DNA of 64,000 nt from Clostridia bacterium (GCA_017399225.1 JAFQEB010000009.1:1-64000); one strand, 5' to 3'; shown: positions 24,091 through 31,364, counted from the first letter of the stretch. Notes: a model not told the origin generated them from the sequence alone. A program made the numbers and translations.

Positions 24091-25178
24091 ATGAACTTCC
24101 CTCCCGCACAGAGCAGCGCAAATACCAATGCGCCTGCACCGATGGCCCAGGTCATCAGCTTCGTCCGGTTGATGGGCAGCTTGCCGCACACCTTGCCAGT
24201 CTGACCGTTCATCAGATAGTAGTAAGGTACGCCGTCCCTGCCGCCCTTCCAGGTCAGCACCCAGACCGGGAGCAGCACATACCTGCTTTCCACCCGGCTC
24301 GCCTGGAAGGTCGCCTGACCGTTCAGGCTGTTGTAGGAATGGTTCTGCCGGATCATCCGGTCTGCGTAGCCGTAGACCTCCTGGAGCATCTCCTGCCGGA
24401 CGTTATCCTCCTCCACGTCACGCTTTTCCGCCAGGAAGCCGCTGAGGTAGCCAGAGGCATAGGGCTTCACGCCCTCCGGATCAAAGGGATGAATGCCGTC
24501 GGAAAGCTTGCCGTCCAGCTTGCCCAGCGCCTTGCGGGCAATGCTGCGGAAGGCCATGCGTGCCCGGCGGGTCACGCGGAAGAATCGCGTGGTGGTGACG
24601 ATATGGGTGGGAGAAGTCGCCACCGAGCGACGCGTTCCCTCGCCGTCGAAGGCCGCTTCGCCCTCCACGTCGAAATACCAGTAGGGATAATACACGCCGG
24701 AGAACATTTCCAGCTGTGCCTCGTCAAAGAAGGAGCGGTCGATAAACTTCTTTTTCTTCACAAATTCGGTGAATTTCGCCTTAGCCGCTTCCTTGTCCAG
24801 CACAAAGGGGATCACGCCGTCCGGGCGGAATTCCTCGTCCAGGCGGTCATGGAGCACCACCGGGCTGTGACAGTAATAGCACCGGGTCGCAGCAGTGGTT
24901 TCCTCCGTGACGATCTCCGCCCCGCACATCTGGCAATGGTATGTGCGCAGGGAGGAAACGGGCGTCTTGTCGCTGTCCGTCGCCGAGCCTTCGCCGCTGA
25001 CGGCGCCGGACGCTGCCGCCTTCGCTTCCGCCTCGGCCTCCCGCTGCTCGGACTGCTCCCGGAGATCCGCATCGGACAGCACCTGTCCGCAATACAGGCA
25101 CTTGAATTTCTGCAGCCCCGGATCAAATTCCAGGTAGCCGCCGCAGCAGGGACATTTGAACATCACTGTAGCGCTCAT
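24084..25178 (-). CDS. Zinc-ribbon protein with C-terminal membrane anchor
   Basis: A 364-residue protein. The first ~35 residues form a TFIIB-type zinc ribbon (FKCPCCGGYLEFD and FKCLYCGQVL). A second Cys4 ribbon lies around residues 80-105 (HCQMCGAEIVTEETTAATRC, then YYCHSP). Between them is an Ala/Glu-rich linker. The middle has VIPFVLDKEAAKAKFTEFVKK and a YYPYWYFDVEG segment with strand-rich character. A single C-terminal hydrophobic helix (MTWAIGAGALVFALLCAGG) anchors it with the bulk inside the cell. It is paired with the TPM gene by overlap. Function unknown; similar gene pairs occur in other Firmicutes. Confidence 0.82.
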   Translation of the reverse strand: MSATVMFKCPCCGGYLEFDPGLQKFKCLYCGQVLSDADLREQSEQREAEAEAKAAASGAVSGEGSATDSDKTPVSSLRTYHCQMCGAEIVTEETTAATRCYYCHSPVVLHDRLDEEFRPDGVIPFVLDKEAAKAKFTEFVKKKKFIDRSFFDEAQLEMFSGVYYPYWYFDVEGEAAFDGEGTRRSVATSPTHIVTTTRFFRVTRRARMAFRSIARKALGKLDGKLSDGIHPFDPEGVKPYASGYLSGFLAEKRDVEEDNVRQEMLQEVYGYADRMIRQNHSYNSLNGQATFQASRVESRYVLLPVWVLTWKGGRDGVPYYYLMNGQTGKVCGKLPINRTKLMTWAIGAGALVFALLCAGGKFIW

Positions 25179-25217
25179 GCCTTTTCCTCCATTCCTTTGG
25201 ATGTATACAATCAGCTT

Positions 25218-25246
25218 ATTTTAGCATGGTTCACCGCTTTTCGCAA
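25218..25246 (-). promoter_or_regulatory. Promoter of the zinc-ribbon/TPM operon
   Basis: TTGCGA (25241-25246), 17 bases, TAAAAT (25218-25223) with a TGC extension, about 40 bases before the ATG at 25178. Confidence 0.65.
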
Positions 25247-25255
25247 TACCTGCCC

Positions 25256-25285
25256 TTTTCACGCACCCTCCGGGATGTGTGAAAA
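25256..25285. repeat. Inverted repeat between divergent promoters
   Basis: TTTTCACGCA (25256-25265) and TGTGTGAAAA (25276-25285) form a 10-bp stem with one G-U pair and a 10-base loop. It lies between two divergent promoters and could be an operator. Confidence 0.5.
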
Positions 25286-25323
25286 TATTTACAGCAAAAC
25301 ATGTTTGGGTTGCACATTTGGCC

Positions 25324-25352
25324 TTGACGAACACGGGTTTACGTTGTATCAT
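25324..25352 (+). promoter_or_regulatory. Promoter of the KDG module
   Basis: TTGACG (25324-25329), 17 bases, TATCAT (25347-25352). The predicted start near 25359 leaves a leader of about 110 bases that contains the cre-like operator. Confidence 0.7.
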
Positions 25353-25429
25353 ATAAGCGGTCATCAATGCGGATTCATCAAAGGTTGGTAGGCACCGGAC
25401 GCCTGCGCGCCCATCCTTCTGAACTTTGT

Positions 25430-25443
25430 TGTAACCGCTTACA
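25430..25443 (+). promoter_or_regulatory. cre-like / LacI-family operator
   Basis: TGTAACCGCTTACA fits the cre consensus TGWAANCGNTNWCA at every position. It lies about 70 bases downstream of the predicted start and 28 bases before the aldolase ATG, suited to roadblock repression by CcpA or a local LacI-type regulator. Confidence 0.72.
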
Positions 25444-25471
25444 CCATTATCAAAAGAAAGGACGATGTCCC

Positions 25472-26428
25472 ATGGAGTTTTTGGAGAAGCTTTCCCTGGC
25501 TGGTCTGGTTCCCGTCATCGCGATCGACGATGCTGACGATGCTGTGCCGCTTTGCAAGGCGCTGGCCGACGGCGGTCTGCCCGTTGCTGAGATCACCTTC
25601 CGTACCGCTGCTGCGGAGGAGTCCATCCGCCGCGTGCACGAGGAGCTGCCCCACGTTGCGCTGTGCGCTGGCACCGTGCTGACCAAGGAGCAGGTCGACC
25701 GTGCGGTGAACGCCGGCGCTGCCGCCATCGTTTCCCCCGGCCTGAGCCCTGATATCGTGGCCTACTGCGTGGAGAAGGATATCCCGATCTGCCCCGGCAC
25801 TTCTACCCCCTCCGACATCCAGGTGGCGCTGTCCTATGGCCTGAAGGCTGTGAAGTTCTTCCCTGCCGAGGCGGCTGGCGGCCTGCCCATGATCAAGAAC
25901 CTGGCCCCCGTGTATCCAGGCCTCAACTTCATGCCCACCGGCGGCGTGAACGAGAAGAACATGCTGGATTACCTGGCCTTCGACCGCATCATCTGCTGCG
26001 GCGGCACCTTCATGTGCCCCAAGGATCTGATCAAGAACAAGGAATGGGACAAGATCACCGAGCTGACCCGCAACGCCGTTGACAAGATGCTGGGCTTCGA
26101 GTTGCGCCACATCGGCATCAACACCGAGAGCGCCGAGGAGTCCATGGCCGAGTGCAAGAAGCTGGCCGCCCTGCTGGGTATGCCCATCAAGGAGGGCAAC
26201 TCCTCCAACTTCGTTGGCACCGGCATCGAGATCAACAAGTACATGGGCCGCGGCAAGCATGGCCACATCGCCATCGGCACCAACAGCGTCAAGCGCGCCA
26301 AGTGGCACCTGGAGCAGCGCGGCTACAAGTTCATCGAGGATTCCGCTGTGGTCAAGAACGGCAAGCTGATCGCCATCTACCTCGAGGACGAGGTCGCCGG
26401 CTTCGCTGTGCATCTGGTTCAGAAGTAA
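25472..26428 (+). CDS. eda: KDPG/KHG aldolase fused to a VOC-like domain
   Basis: The N-terminal ~210 residues are a class I 2-keto-3-deoxy-6-phosphogluconate aldolase, splitting KDPG into pyruvate and glyceraldehyde 3-phosphate. E40 and R44 are in AEITFRTA, the phosphate/pyruvate-binding loop is ICPGTSTPSDIQ, and the Schiff-base lysine K128 is in LKAVKFFPAEAAGG. Residues from about 210 to 318 are extra and look like a VOC (glyoxalase/bleomycin-resistance) fold: LRHIGINTESAEESMAE, GTGIEINKYMGRGKHGHIAIG, VAGFAVHLVQK. Normal Eda ends near 210. The ATG follows an AAAGGA site. It starts the operon with the 55-residue gene and kdgK. The role of the VOC part is unknown. Confidence 0.93.
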   Translation: MEFLEKLSLAGLVPVIAIDDADDAVPLCKALADGGLPVAEITFRTAAAEESIRRVHEELPHVALCAGTVLTKEQVDRAVNAGAAAIVSPGLSPDIVAYCVEKDIPICPGTSTPSDIQVALSYGLKAVKFFPAEAAGGLPMIKNLAPVYPGLNFMPTGGVNEKNMLDYLAFDRIICCGGTFMCPKDLIKNKEWDKITELTRNAVDKMLGFELRHIGINTESAEESMAECKKLAALLGMPIKEGNSSNFVGTGIEINKYMGRGKHGHIAIGTNSVKRAKWHLEQRGYKFIEDSAVVKNGKLIAIYLEDEVAGFAVHLVQK

Positions 26429-26439
26429 GGGAGCATACA

Positions 26440-26607
26440 ATGGACAAGCTCATCATCGTCGGCCAGGTCACCGGCAACCGCGAGGTCGCTGAGCTTCCCG
26501 AGCTGGACGCCTACCTGCAGGATGGCTGGCGCATCAAGGAGATTCAGGCAAAGAGCAACGAATGCGCTTGCTGCTGTTACGTTTGGCTGACCAAGAAAGA
26601 TAAATAA
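26440..26607 (+). CDS. Small conserved-looking protein (55 residues), unknown
   Basis: A 55-residue product beginning MDKLIIVGQVTGNREVAELP with an AAGGGAG site 6 bases upstream and only 11 bases after the aldolase stop. The middle (ELDAYLQDGWRIKEIQAKS) recalls DUF4177-like small proteins with an L-N/D-x-x-x-x-x-G-W motif. It then carries a Cys cluster (ECACCCYVW) and a basic end. No membrane segment or signal is present. The codon use matches its neighbours, and its position inside the KDG operon suggests a real gene. I do not recognise a function. Confidence 0.7.
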   Translation: MDKLIIVGQVTGNREVAELPELDAYLQDGWRIKEIQAKSNECACCCYVWLTKKDK

Positions 26608-26620
26608 CTGACGACACAAA

Positions 26621-26654
26621 GAATTCCGAATTACGCATTCCGAATTCCGAATTC
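26621..26654. repeat. Short GAATTCCG repeats before kdgK
   Basis: GAATTCCGAATT at 26621-26632 recurs in the block ATTCCGAATTCCGAATTC at 26637-26654. The element is A/T-rich, palindromic in parts, and lies directly before the kdgK ribosome site. Confidence 0.6.
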
Positions 26655-26675
26655 AAAATACTGGAGGTTTTTACA

Positions 26676-27710
26676 ATGGGCAAGATTATTACTTTCGGCG
26701 AGATCATGCTGCGACTGAAGTCCCCCGCCTACGAGCGCTTCTTCCAGAGTCCCTCTCTGGAGGCCACCTTCGGCGGCGGCGAAGCCAATGTTTCCGTGTC
26801 CCTGGCCAACTACGGCCTGGATACCGCTTTCGTGACCGTTCTGCCCAAGAACGACGTCGCTGACGCCTGCATCCGCGAGCTGCGTGGCTTTGGCGTGGAC
26901 ACCACCAAGATCGCCCGTGGCGGCAACCGCGTGGGCATCTACTTCCTGGAGACTGGCGCTGTGCAGCGTCCCTCCAAGGTCATCTACGACCGTGCCGGCT
27001 CTTCCATCTGCGAAGCCAAGCCCGGCGACATCGACTGGGATTCCGTGCTGGAAGGCGCGACCTGGTTCCACTTCACCGGCATCACCCCCGCCATCTCCCA
27101 GGGCGCTGCTGATCTGACCCTGGAAGCCCTGAAGGCCTGTAAGGCCCGCGGCGTGCACGTCTCCTGCGACCTGAACTACCGCAAGAACCTGTGGAAGTAC
27201 GGCAAGCGCGCCGACGAAGTGATGACCGAGCTGGTCAAGTATGTTGACACTGTCATCGCCAACGAAGAAGACTTCCAGAAGGCTCTGTGCCTGAAGGCCG
27301 AGTCCCAGGCGGACGTGGAAGAGGGCGAGCTGAACGTCGAGAACTACAAGGCGATCGCTTCCCTGGCCATGGCCACCTACCCCAACATCAAGCGCGTGGC
27401 CATCACCCTGCGTGAGAGCAAGTCCGCCAACCACAACGACTGGCGCGCCTGCCTGTACAACGGCAAGGACTTCTTCCTCTCCCGCAAGTACGCCATCACC
27501 GATATCGTTGACCGCGTTGGTGGCGGCGACTCCTTCGGCGGCGGCCTGATCTACGGCCTGAACACCTACGAGGACGAGAAGACCGCGCTGGAGTTCGCCG
27601 TGGCGGCTTCCTGCCTGAAGCACACCATCATCGGCGACTACAACCGCGTGTCCGTGGCGGAAGTCGAGAGCCTGATGAAGGGCTCCGGCAATGGCCGCGT
27701 GCAGCGCTGA
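26676..27710 (+). CDS. kdgK: 2-keto-3-deoxygluconate kinase (PfkB family)
   Basis: Phosphorylates 2-keto-3-deoxygluconate to KDPG, which the aldolase two genes upstream cleaves. It is a PfkB/ribokinase fold of 344 residues: start MGKIITFGEIMLRLKSP, EATFGGGEANVSVSLANYG as the sugar-binding glycine block, DLNYRKNLWKYG typical for KDG kinases, NEEDF, and the C-terminal signature DIVDRVGGGDSFGGGLIYGL with the catalytic Asp. The GGGD form, rather than GAGD, is common in this subgroup. GGAGG lies 10 bases before the ATG. It is the last gene of the module. Confidence 0.93.
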   Translation: MGKIITFGEIMLRLKSPAYERFFQSPSLEATFGGGEANVSVSLANYGLDTAFVTVLPKNDVADACIRELRGFGVDTTKIARGGNRVGIYFLETGAVQRPSKVIYDRAGSSICEAKPGDIDWDSVLEGATWFHFTGITPAISQGAADLTLEALKACKARGVHVSCDLNYRKNLWKYGKRADEVMTELVKYVDTVIANEEDFQKALCLKAESQADVEEGELNVENYKAIASLAMATYPNIKRVAITLRESKSANHNDWRACLYNGKDFFLSRKYAITDIVDRVGGGDSFGGGLIYGLNTYEDEKTALEFAVAASCLKHTIIGDYNRVSVAEVESLMKGSGNGRVQR

Positions 27711-27724
27711 TTGCGCTGACGCGC

Positions 27725-27947
27725 TCGTGAAAATGGCTCCGACCATTTTCACGAATCGATTTTGCACTCGCTCACTGGTCGTTCGGTCATCACCGAGACG
27801 AGCTCGGCGCTGGCTACGCTCGGCAAATGCAAGCATTTGCTCTCGCTAGTCGGCTAACGCCTCCCTCCTCCCGGCCGTTCACTCGCGTGAAGGAAGCTTT
27901 TCCTGACGGAAAAGCACGAAAACCACCGCACATGTCGCTGGTTTTCG
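27725..27947. repeat. Hairpin-rich intergenic element
   Basis: The 330-base gap after kdgK carries at least five inverted repeats in 223 bases: a 12-bp perfect stem (27725-27736 with 27743-27754), GCAAATGC/GCATTTGC (27823-27840), TTCAC/GTGAA (27878-27891), GCTTTTCC/GGAAAAGC (27896-27915) and CGAAAACCA/TGGTTTTCG (27917-27947). None has a proper T-run, so they are not ordinary terminators, and I see no credible gene here. Confidence 0.65.
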
Positions 27948-27994
27948 ATTTGCAGTCTGCCGACGGCGAGTTAGGGTGACTGATTTGTTTTCCC

Positions 27995-28027
27995 GGCCTC
28001 CGATGGGTGACTGTCGGAGGCCTTTCT
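27995..28027 (+). terminator. Terminator of the KDG module
   Basis: Perfect 9-bp stem GGCCTCCGA/TCGGAGGCC (27995-28003 with 28014-28022) followed by TTTCT. It ends 18 bases before the next gene. Confidence 0.75.
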
Positions 28028-28044
28028 GATTCAAGGAGCATGGT

Positions 28045-28443
28045 ATGCGTTATGAATTTGATGCGCCCGTCACTGCCGCAGAACTGGCTGATTTGCGAGT
28101 ATCCGTCGGCTGGAACCGCATGGAACGCGATCTGGCAGATCCCCGGCAGCACAACGCCTTCCACATGTGCTGCTTTGATGGAGTACGCCTTGTCGGCTAT
28201 GTGGCCGTCGTCAGCAACGGGGTTACAGACGCTTACGTCCAGGATCTGATGGTGCATCCGGATTATCAGTATCAGGGTGTCGGAAAGCAGCTGATGCAGC
28301 GCGCCCTTGATCGCCTTCGCGCAGAGGGCATCTACATGGTAAGCGTCATTTACGGAGATGCGGAGCTGCAGACGTACTACGAGGCTTTGGGCTTCACGAC
28401 CATGCTCTGCGGGCAGATGGAGCTGCGTGCTGGTCGCGACTGA
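28045..28443 (+). CDS. GNAT-family acetyltransferase
   Basis: A compact single-domain GNAT enzyme of 132 residues. GYVAVVSNGVTDAYVQDLMV is followed by the acetyl-CoA loop HPDYQYQGVGKQLMQRALDR (motif Q-x-x-G-V-G-K), one of the most typical GNAT loops. Near the end, QTYYEALGFTTML is the conserved Y-x-x-x-G-F motif. The substrate is unknown. The start follows AAGGAG by 6 bases. It lies 15 bases before the flavin-fold gene and is likely co-transcribed with it. Confidence 0.9.
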   Translation: MRYEFDAPVTAAELADLRVSVGWNRMERDLADPRQHNAFHMCCFDGVRLVGYVAVVSNGVTDAYVQDLMVHPDYQYQGVGKQLMQRALDRLRAEGIYMVSVIYGDAELQTYYEALGFTTMLCGQMELRAGRD

Positions 28444-28458
28444 CAGGAGGATACAAGC

Positions 28459-28881
28459 ATGAAGATGAATGCTGACATCGCCGCCAAAATGGACGAGCGC
28501 TTCGGCCATGACAACCTGATCGCCTTGGCTACGTTGGATGGCGACTCCCCTGCTGTGCGCACCGTCAATGCTTACTACGAAGGCGGCTGCTTTTATACCG
28601 TGACCTATGCTTTGTCCGGCAAAATGCAACAGATCAACAAGAACCCGAAGGTCGCCATCTGCGGGGAATGGTTCACCGCCCATGGCATCGGGGAGAGCAT
28701 GGGGCATATCCTCCTGAAGGCAAATACGGCTATGGCTGACAAGCTCCGCACGGTGTTTGCCGAATGGTACGATAATGGCCATACCAATGAAGCTGACCCG
28801 AACACCATTATCCTGCGTATCCGCCTGACCGACGGTGTCCTGTTCTGGCAGGGTGAAAGATATGAGATCGACTTCGCATAA
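28459..28881 (+). CDS. Pyridoxamine 5'-phosphate oxidase-like FMN-binding protein
   Basis: A 140-residue split-barrel protein of the PNPOx-like superfamily. The first strands LIALATLDGDSPAVRTVNAYYEGGC, with the typical x-A-T-x-x-x-x-x-P-x-x-R pattern, and FYTVTYALSGKMQQINKNPKVAICG (K-x-x-x-I-x-x-N-P-x-V) are strongly characteristic. The later part is HGIGESMGHILLKAN. It most likely binds a flavin as a homodimer. The reaction is unknown; it need not make pyridoxal phosphate. It shares its transcript with the acetyltransferase gene and is followed by a strong terminator. Confidence 0.88.
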   Translation: MKMNADIAAKMDERFGHDNLIALATLDGDSPAVRTVNAYYEGGCFYTVTYALSGKMQQINKNPKVAICGEWFTAHGIGESMGHILLKANTAMADKLRTVFAEWYDNGHTNEADPNTIILRIRLTDGVLFWQGERYEIDFA

Positions 28882-28883
28882 GA

Positions 28884-28917
28884 AATGCCTCCGCAGACGC
28901 AAAACTGCGGAGGCATT
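28884..28917. terminator. Strong hairpin terminator between convergent genes
   Basis: A 13-bp perfect stem (28884-28896 with 28905-28917) and an 8-base loop. CCTTTAT follows on the plus strand; the minus side has TTTCTTATG. It probably works in both directions. Confidence 0.8.
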
Positions 28918-28920
28918 CCT

Positions 28921-29757
28921 TTATGGAGCTTTTCGAGCGTCTTCAACAGAGCAGTAGATCGGATTGCTGTCCTCCATGTTCTTCTTCCAGCTCCGAAGCC
29001 ACGGTGCGTCTCCCTGTACGCGCATACGGTAGTCGATGTTCAGCAGGTCGCGGCGACGGGCGTCGTAGTGTTCCGGCGCGATGGTGAGCCATCTGCCGTT
29101 TCCGGCACAACAGGAGCTGACCTCAGGGATCTGGAACCAGAACAGATCCTTGGCGAGATAATCACGATGCTCCTGGGCGCTGTAAGGCTGGCCGTTATAG
29201 CGCAAGCCATCGCTGAACATAATCTCCTGCTGGTCAGCCAGCAGTGCACGCAGAGCGAACACATCCAGAAGCTTTCCGGCTTCGTCCATCACATAGGAGT
29301 TAGTGGTGGGGTCAAGCATCACCCATTGCGTCTTCTCCGCGTTCCAGACATGCGTCACAACATGATTGTCGCAATCGTATGGCGCAAAGGGCATGATGCT
29401 GATGGTGCGCGCGGCAATGCCTATGCTCAGCAGGCACTCTGTAAGCGTAGTCGCAAGCCAGGCACAGTTGACGCCGCGTTCCGGCTGATCGAAGGCAAAA
29501 TCGAGGGCGGTCATAGCACAGCGTGGGCCCTCCGGGTTGCAGTTGCCGTTATGGCGAACGTGGCTGGTCAGCCAGTCCATCAGGCGAACAGCCCGGATGA
29601 AAGTATCCCCCTCGCCGCCAACAGCAGGGAGATCGTACTTGCCGCGAAGCTCTTCCAGCTCCTTTGCAGAAGCATCGATGGAGAGTTGAATCCCCTTGTC
29701 TGAAGGACGGAATTTATCATGCATCTTCAGCAAGCTGGCATACAGATCGTAGCTCAT
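28921..29757 (-). CDS. Transglutaminase-like cysteine protein
   Basis: A 278-residue cytoplasmic protein with the transglutaminase/protease-like triad: Cys in GVNCAWLATTLTECLLSIGI (near residue 97), His in DCDNHVVTHVWN (near 135) and Asp in WVMLDPTTNSY (near 149). This arrangement is that of the Transglut_core family, whose members act as proteases, peptide:N-glycanase-like enzymes or crosslinkers. There is no signal peptide. It is the last gene of the PadR operon, 10 bases after the DUF4097 gene. The biochemical role is open. Confidence 0.82.
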   Translation of the reverse strand: MSYDLYASLLKMHDKFRPSDKGIQLSIDASAKELEELRGKYDLPAVGGEGDTFIRAVRLMDWLTSHVRHNGNCNPEGPRCAMTALDFAFDQPERGVNCAWLATTLTECLLSIGIAARTISIMPFAPYDCDNHVVTHVWNAEKTQWVMLDPTTNSYVMDEAGKLLDVFALRALLADQQEIMFSDGLRYNGQPYSAQEHRDYLAKDLFWFQIPEVSSCCAGNGRWLTIAPEHYDARRRDLLNIDYRMRVQGDAPWLRSWKKNMEDSNPIYCSVEDARKAP

Positions 29758-29767
29758 AGTATCCTCC

Positions 29768-30949
29768 TCAGCGGATCGTGATGTCGCCGGACATGGAGCT
29801 GACGCTGCCGCTTACGACCGGGCCGACGCCGTCTGCATGATGGCGGGTCGTAAGGTCGCCGGAGCGAGTCGATGTATTGATGGCAATGACGCCGATGCCG
29901 TTGGGGAGATCAATGTCGATGTCACCGGAGATGGTGCTGCCGTTCACCGTGCGTATCTCATCGCTGTCAAACAGCAGTTCGACGTCGCCGCTGATGGCCT
30001 TGAAGCTGACATTCTGCACATCAGCGCGAACGTCGATATCGCCGGAGATCGTGCTGACGTTAAGGGTTTCAATGCGCCCCTCCACCTCCACGTCTCCCGA
30101 GGTGGAACCAAGGGTGGCACGCTGGACGAAGACGGCTGCATCCACGTCGCCGGAGGTCGTGCGCATTTCGATATCGTCGATGTGCTCATCCTCGCTGAGC
30201 GCAACATCGATATCACCGGAGGTACTGATGATCTGCAGACCGGACATCTGAACGCCATGCACATCAATATCACCGGAAGTGGTGACCAGCTTCACGCTGG
30301 GCGCAGCGCCGACAGGAATACGGATGGTCACGCTGTCCACGCCGTTGAAGGCAGAGCGGGCAGTGTGGATGAAATTTCCGATGGTGCGGCCCAGCTTTTC
30401 CATCATGCTGCCGATGTTGTCCATCGCCTGCTTCGGATCATCATAGCTGAAATCCGCTTCATACCGATCGGCATGTCGGGCCTTTTTCTCGATGTTCTGG
30501 CGCTCCACGCGCAGAACGCCTCCCTGGGCCTGCGCAGAGATGACAGCATCGCCATCGTTCTCCCAAAGCACATGATACATATGGTCGTCCGAAGGCTCGA
30601 CTGTCACGTCCTCCGATACGAGCACCAGATCGATGCGGCTGACCTCCCCTGCGCTGAAGCACGCCTCCTGCTCGCCATCCATCACATCGGTATACGTTTC
30701 GTATGCGGCGGCGGGCTGGCTGTGCTGACGGCTTTTCCGCTGGTACTGGGCGATCACGTCCTCCATACCCCGCAGGCTCTCCACCACAGCGGCAACTGCG
30801 TCATCCTCCGCCATACCGGAGTTGACCAGATCGCTGTAGCGATCCTGGCAGTTGTTCATCACCTCATCCCTGAGAGCAGCTACTTCCTCGTTCATTTCTA
30901 CATTGTCAAACATCAGATCCACGATCCGGGCAACGGTATCATTCATCAT
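29768..30949 (-). CDS. DUF4097-type repeat protein with N-terminal helical domain
   Basis: A 393-residue protein. About residues 1-75 are helical (VARIVDLMFDNVEMN, ALRDEVMNNCQDRYSDLV, SGMAEDDAVAAVVESLRGM), resembling the N-terminal domain that accompanies PadR-regulated membrane proteins. The C-terminal half is a regular beta-repeat region of DUF4097: at least nine S-G-D units, such as TSGDIDVHG, TSGDVDAAV, ISGDIDVRA and MSGDITIR, spaced about 19-23 residues, fitting a parallel beta-helix. No transmembrane helix is clear. The ATG lies 1 base after the padR stop, with GGAGGT in the end of padR. Function unknown. Confidence 0.85.
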   Translation of the reverse strand: MMNDTVARIVDLMFDNVEMNEEVAALRDEVMNNCQDRYSDLVNSGMAEDDAVAAVVESLRGMEDVIAQYQRKSRQHSQPAAAYETYTDVMDGEQEACFSAGEVSRIDLVLVSEDVTVEPSDDHMYHVLWENDGDAVISAQAQGGVLRVERQNIEKKARHADRYEADFSYDDPKQAMDNIGSMMEKLGRTIGNFIHTARSAFNGVDSVTIRIPVGAAPSVKLVTTSGDIDVHGVQMSGLQIISTSGDIDVALSEDEHIDDIEMRTTSGDVDAAVFVQRATLGSTSGDVEVEGRIETLNVSTISGDIDVRADVQNVSFKAISGDVELLFDSDEIRTVNGSTISGDIDIDLPNGIGVIAINTSTRSGDLTTRHHADGVGPVVSGSVSSMSGDITIR

Positions 30950-30950
30950 T

Positions 30951-31280
30951 TTATTCTACCTCCAACAGAAGATCGATTTGCGCTTTTGTTTCCTTCCAAG
31001 CTTCCAAGTCAGCCTCCAGCCGGGCAAGCCCAAGTGCGCTGATGGCGTAATACCGCCTTCGCGCACCGGACATTTCATTTCCCCAATAGGAGCGGATCAG
31101 CCCCGCGCTCTCCAGCCTCCGGAAGGCGGTGTAGAGGGTGGCTTCCTTCATTTCGAACGTTCCGCCGGAGATGGCTGCCACATTCTTGTTGATCTGGTAG
31201 CCGTAGCTGTCTCCGCGGGACAGCTGGCGAAGGATGATCGTGTCCGTGTAGCCCCTGAGGATATCGGCAGACAATGCCAT
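30951..31280 (-). CDS. PadR-family transcriptional regulator
   Basis: A 109-residue winged-helix regulator. Residues 1-80 match PadR: DTIILRQLSRGDSYGYQINK, then EMKEATLYTAFRRLESAGLI and GARRRYYAISALG, where R-R-Y-Y is the wing. The short C-terminal helix (LEAWKETKAQIDLLLEVE) mediates dimerisation, as in the PadR-s2 group. The ATG at 31280 follows AGGAGGTGA. It is the first gene of the operon and has its own promoter flanked by inverted repeats, so it probably represses itself. The inducer is unknown; neighbouring PadR-DUF1700-DUF4097 systems commonly relate to envelope stress. Confidence 0.92.
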   Translation of the reverse strand: MALSADILRGYTDTIILRQLSRGDSYGYQINKNVAAISGGTFEMKEATLYTAFRRLESAGLIRSYWGNEMSGARRRYYAISALGLARLEADLEAWKETKAQIDLLLEVE

Positions 31281-31301
31281 GGTTTCACCTCCTGATACCA
31301 A

Positions 31302-31326
31302 AGATACTTCGTGTGTTGATGTATCT
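31302..31326. promoter_or_regulatory. Candidate PadR operator 1
   Basis: AGATAC (31302-31307), 13 bases, GTATCT (31321-31326). It lies between the -10 box and the padR start, where binding would block transcription. Confidence 0.6.
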
Positions 31327-31335
31327 TACATTTGC

Positions 31336-31364
31336 ATGATACACCATCATACCTCGCCTGTCAA
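31336..31364 (-). promoter_or_regulatory. padR operon promoter (TTGACA-17-TATCAT)
   Basis: TTGACA (31359-31364), 17 bases, TATCAT (31336-31341) on the minus strand. Confidence 0.75.

Noticed and set aside
26621..26654. Possible CRISPR-like repeat
   Set aside because: The units are 6-12 bases, directly adjacent and without spacers of constant length; no cas gene is present.
27725..27754. Terminator directly after kdgK
   Set aside because: The 12-bp stem is perfect but is followed by ATCGATTTTG rather than a T-run, and a better terminator lies at 27995-28027, so it was listed with the hairpin element.
27814..28902. A minus-strand frame of 362 codons across the hairpin region and two small genes
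   Set aside because: It crosses a strong terminator and two convincing plus-strand genes with GNAT and PNPOx motifs.
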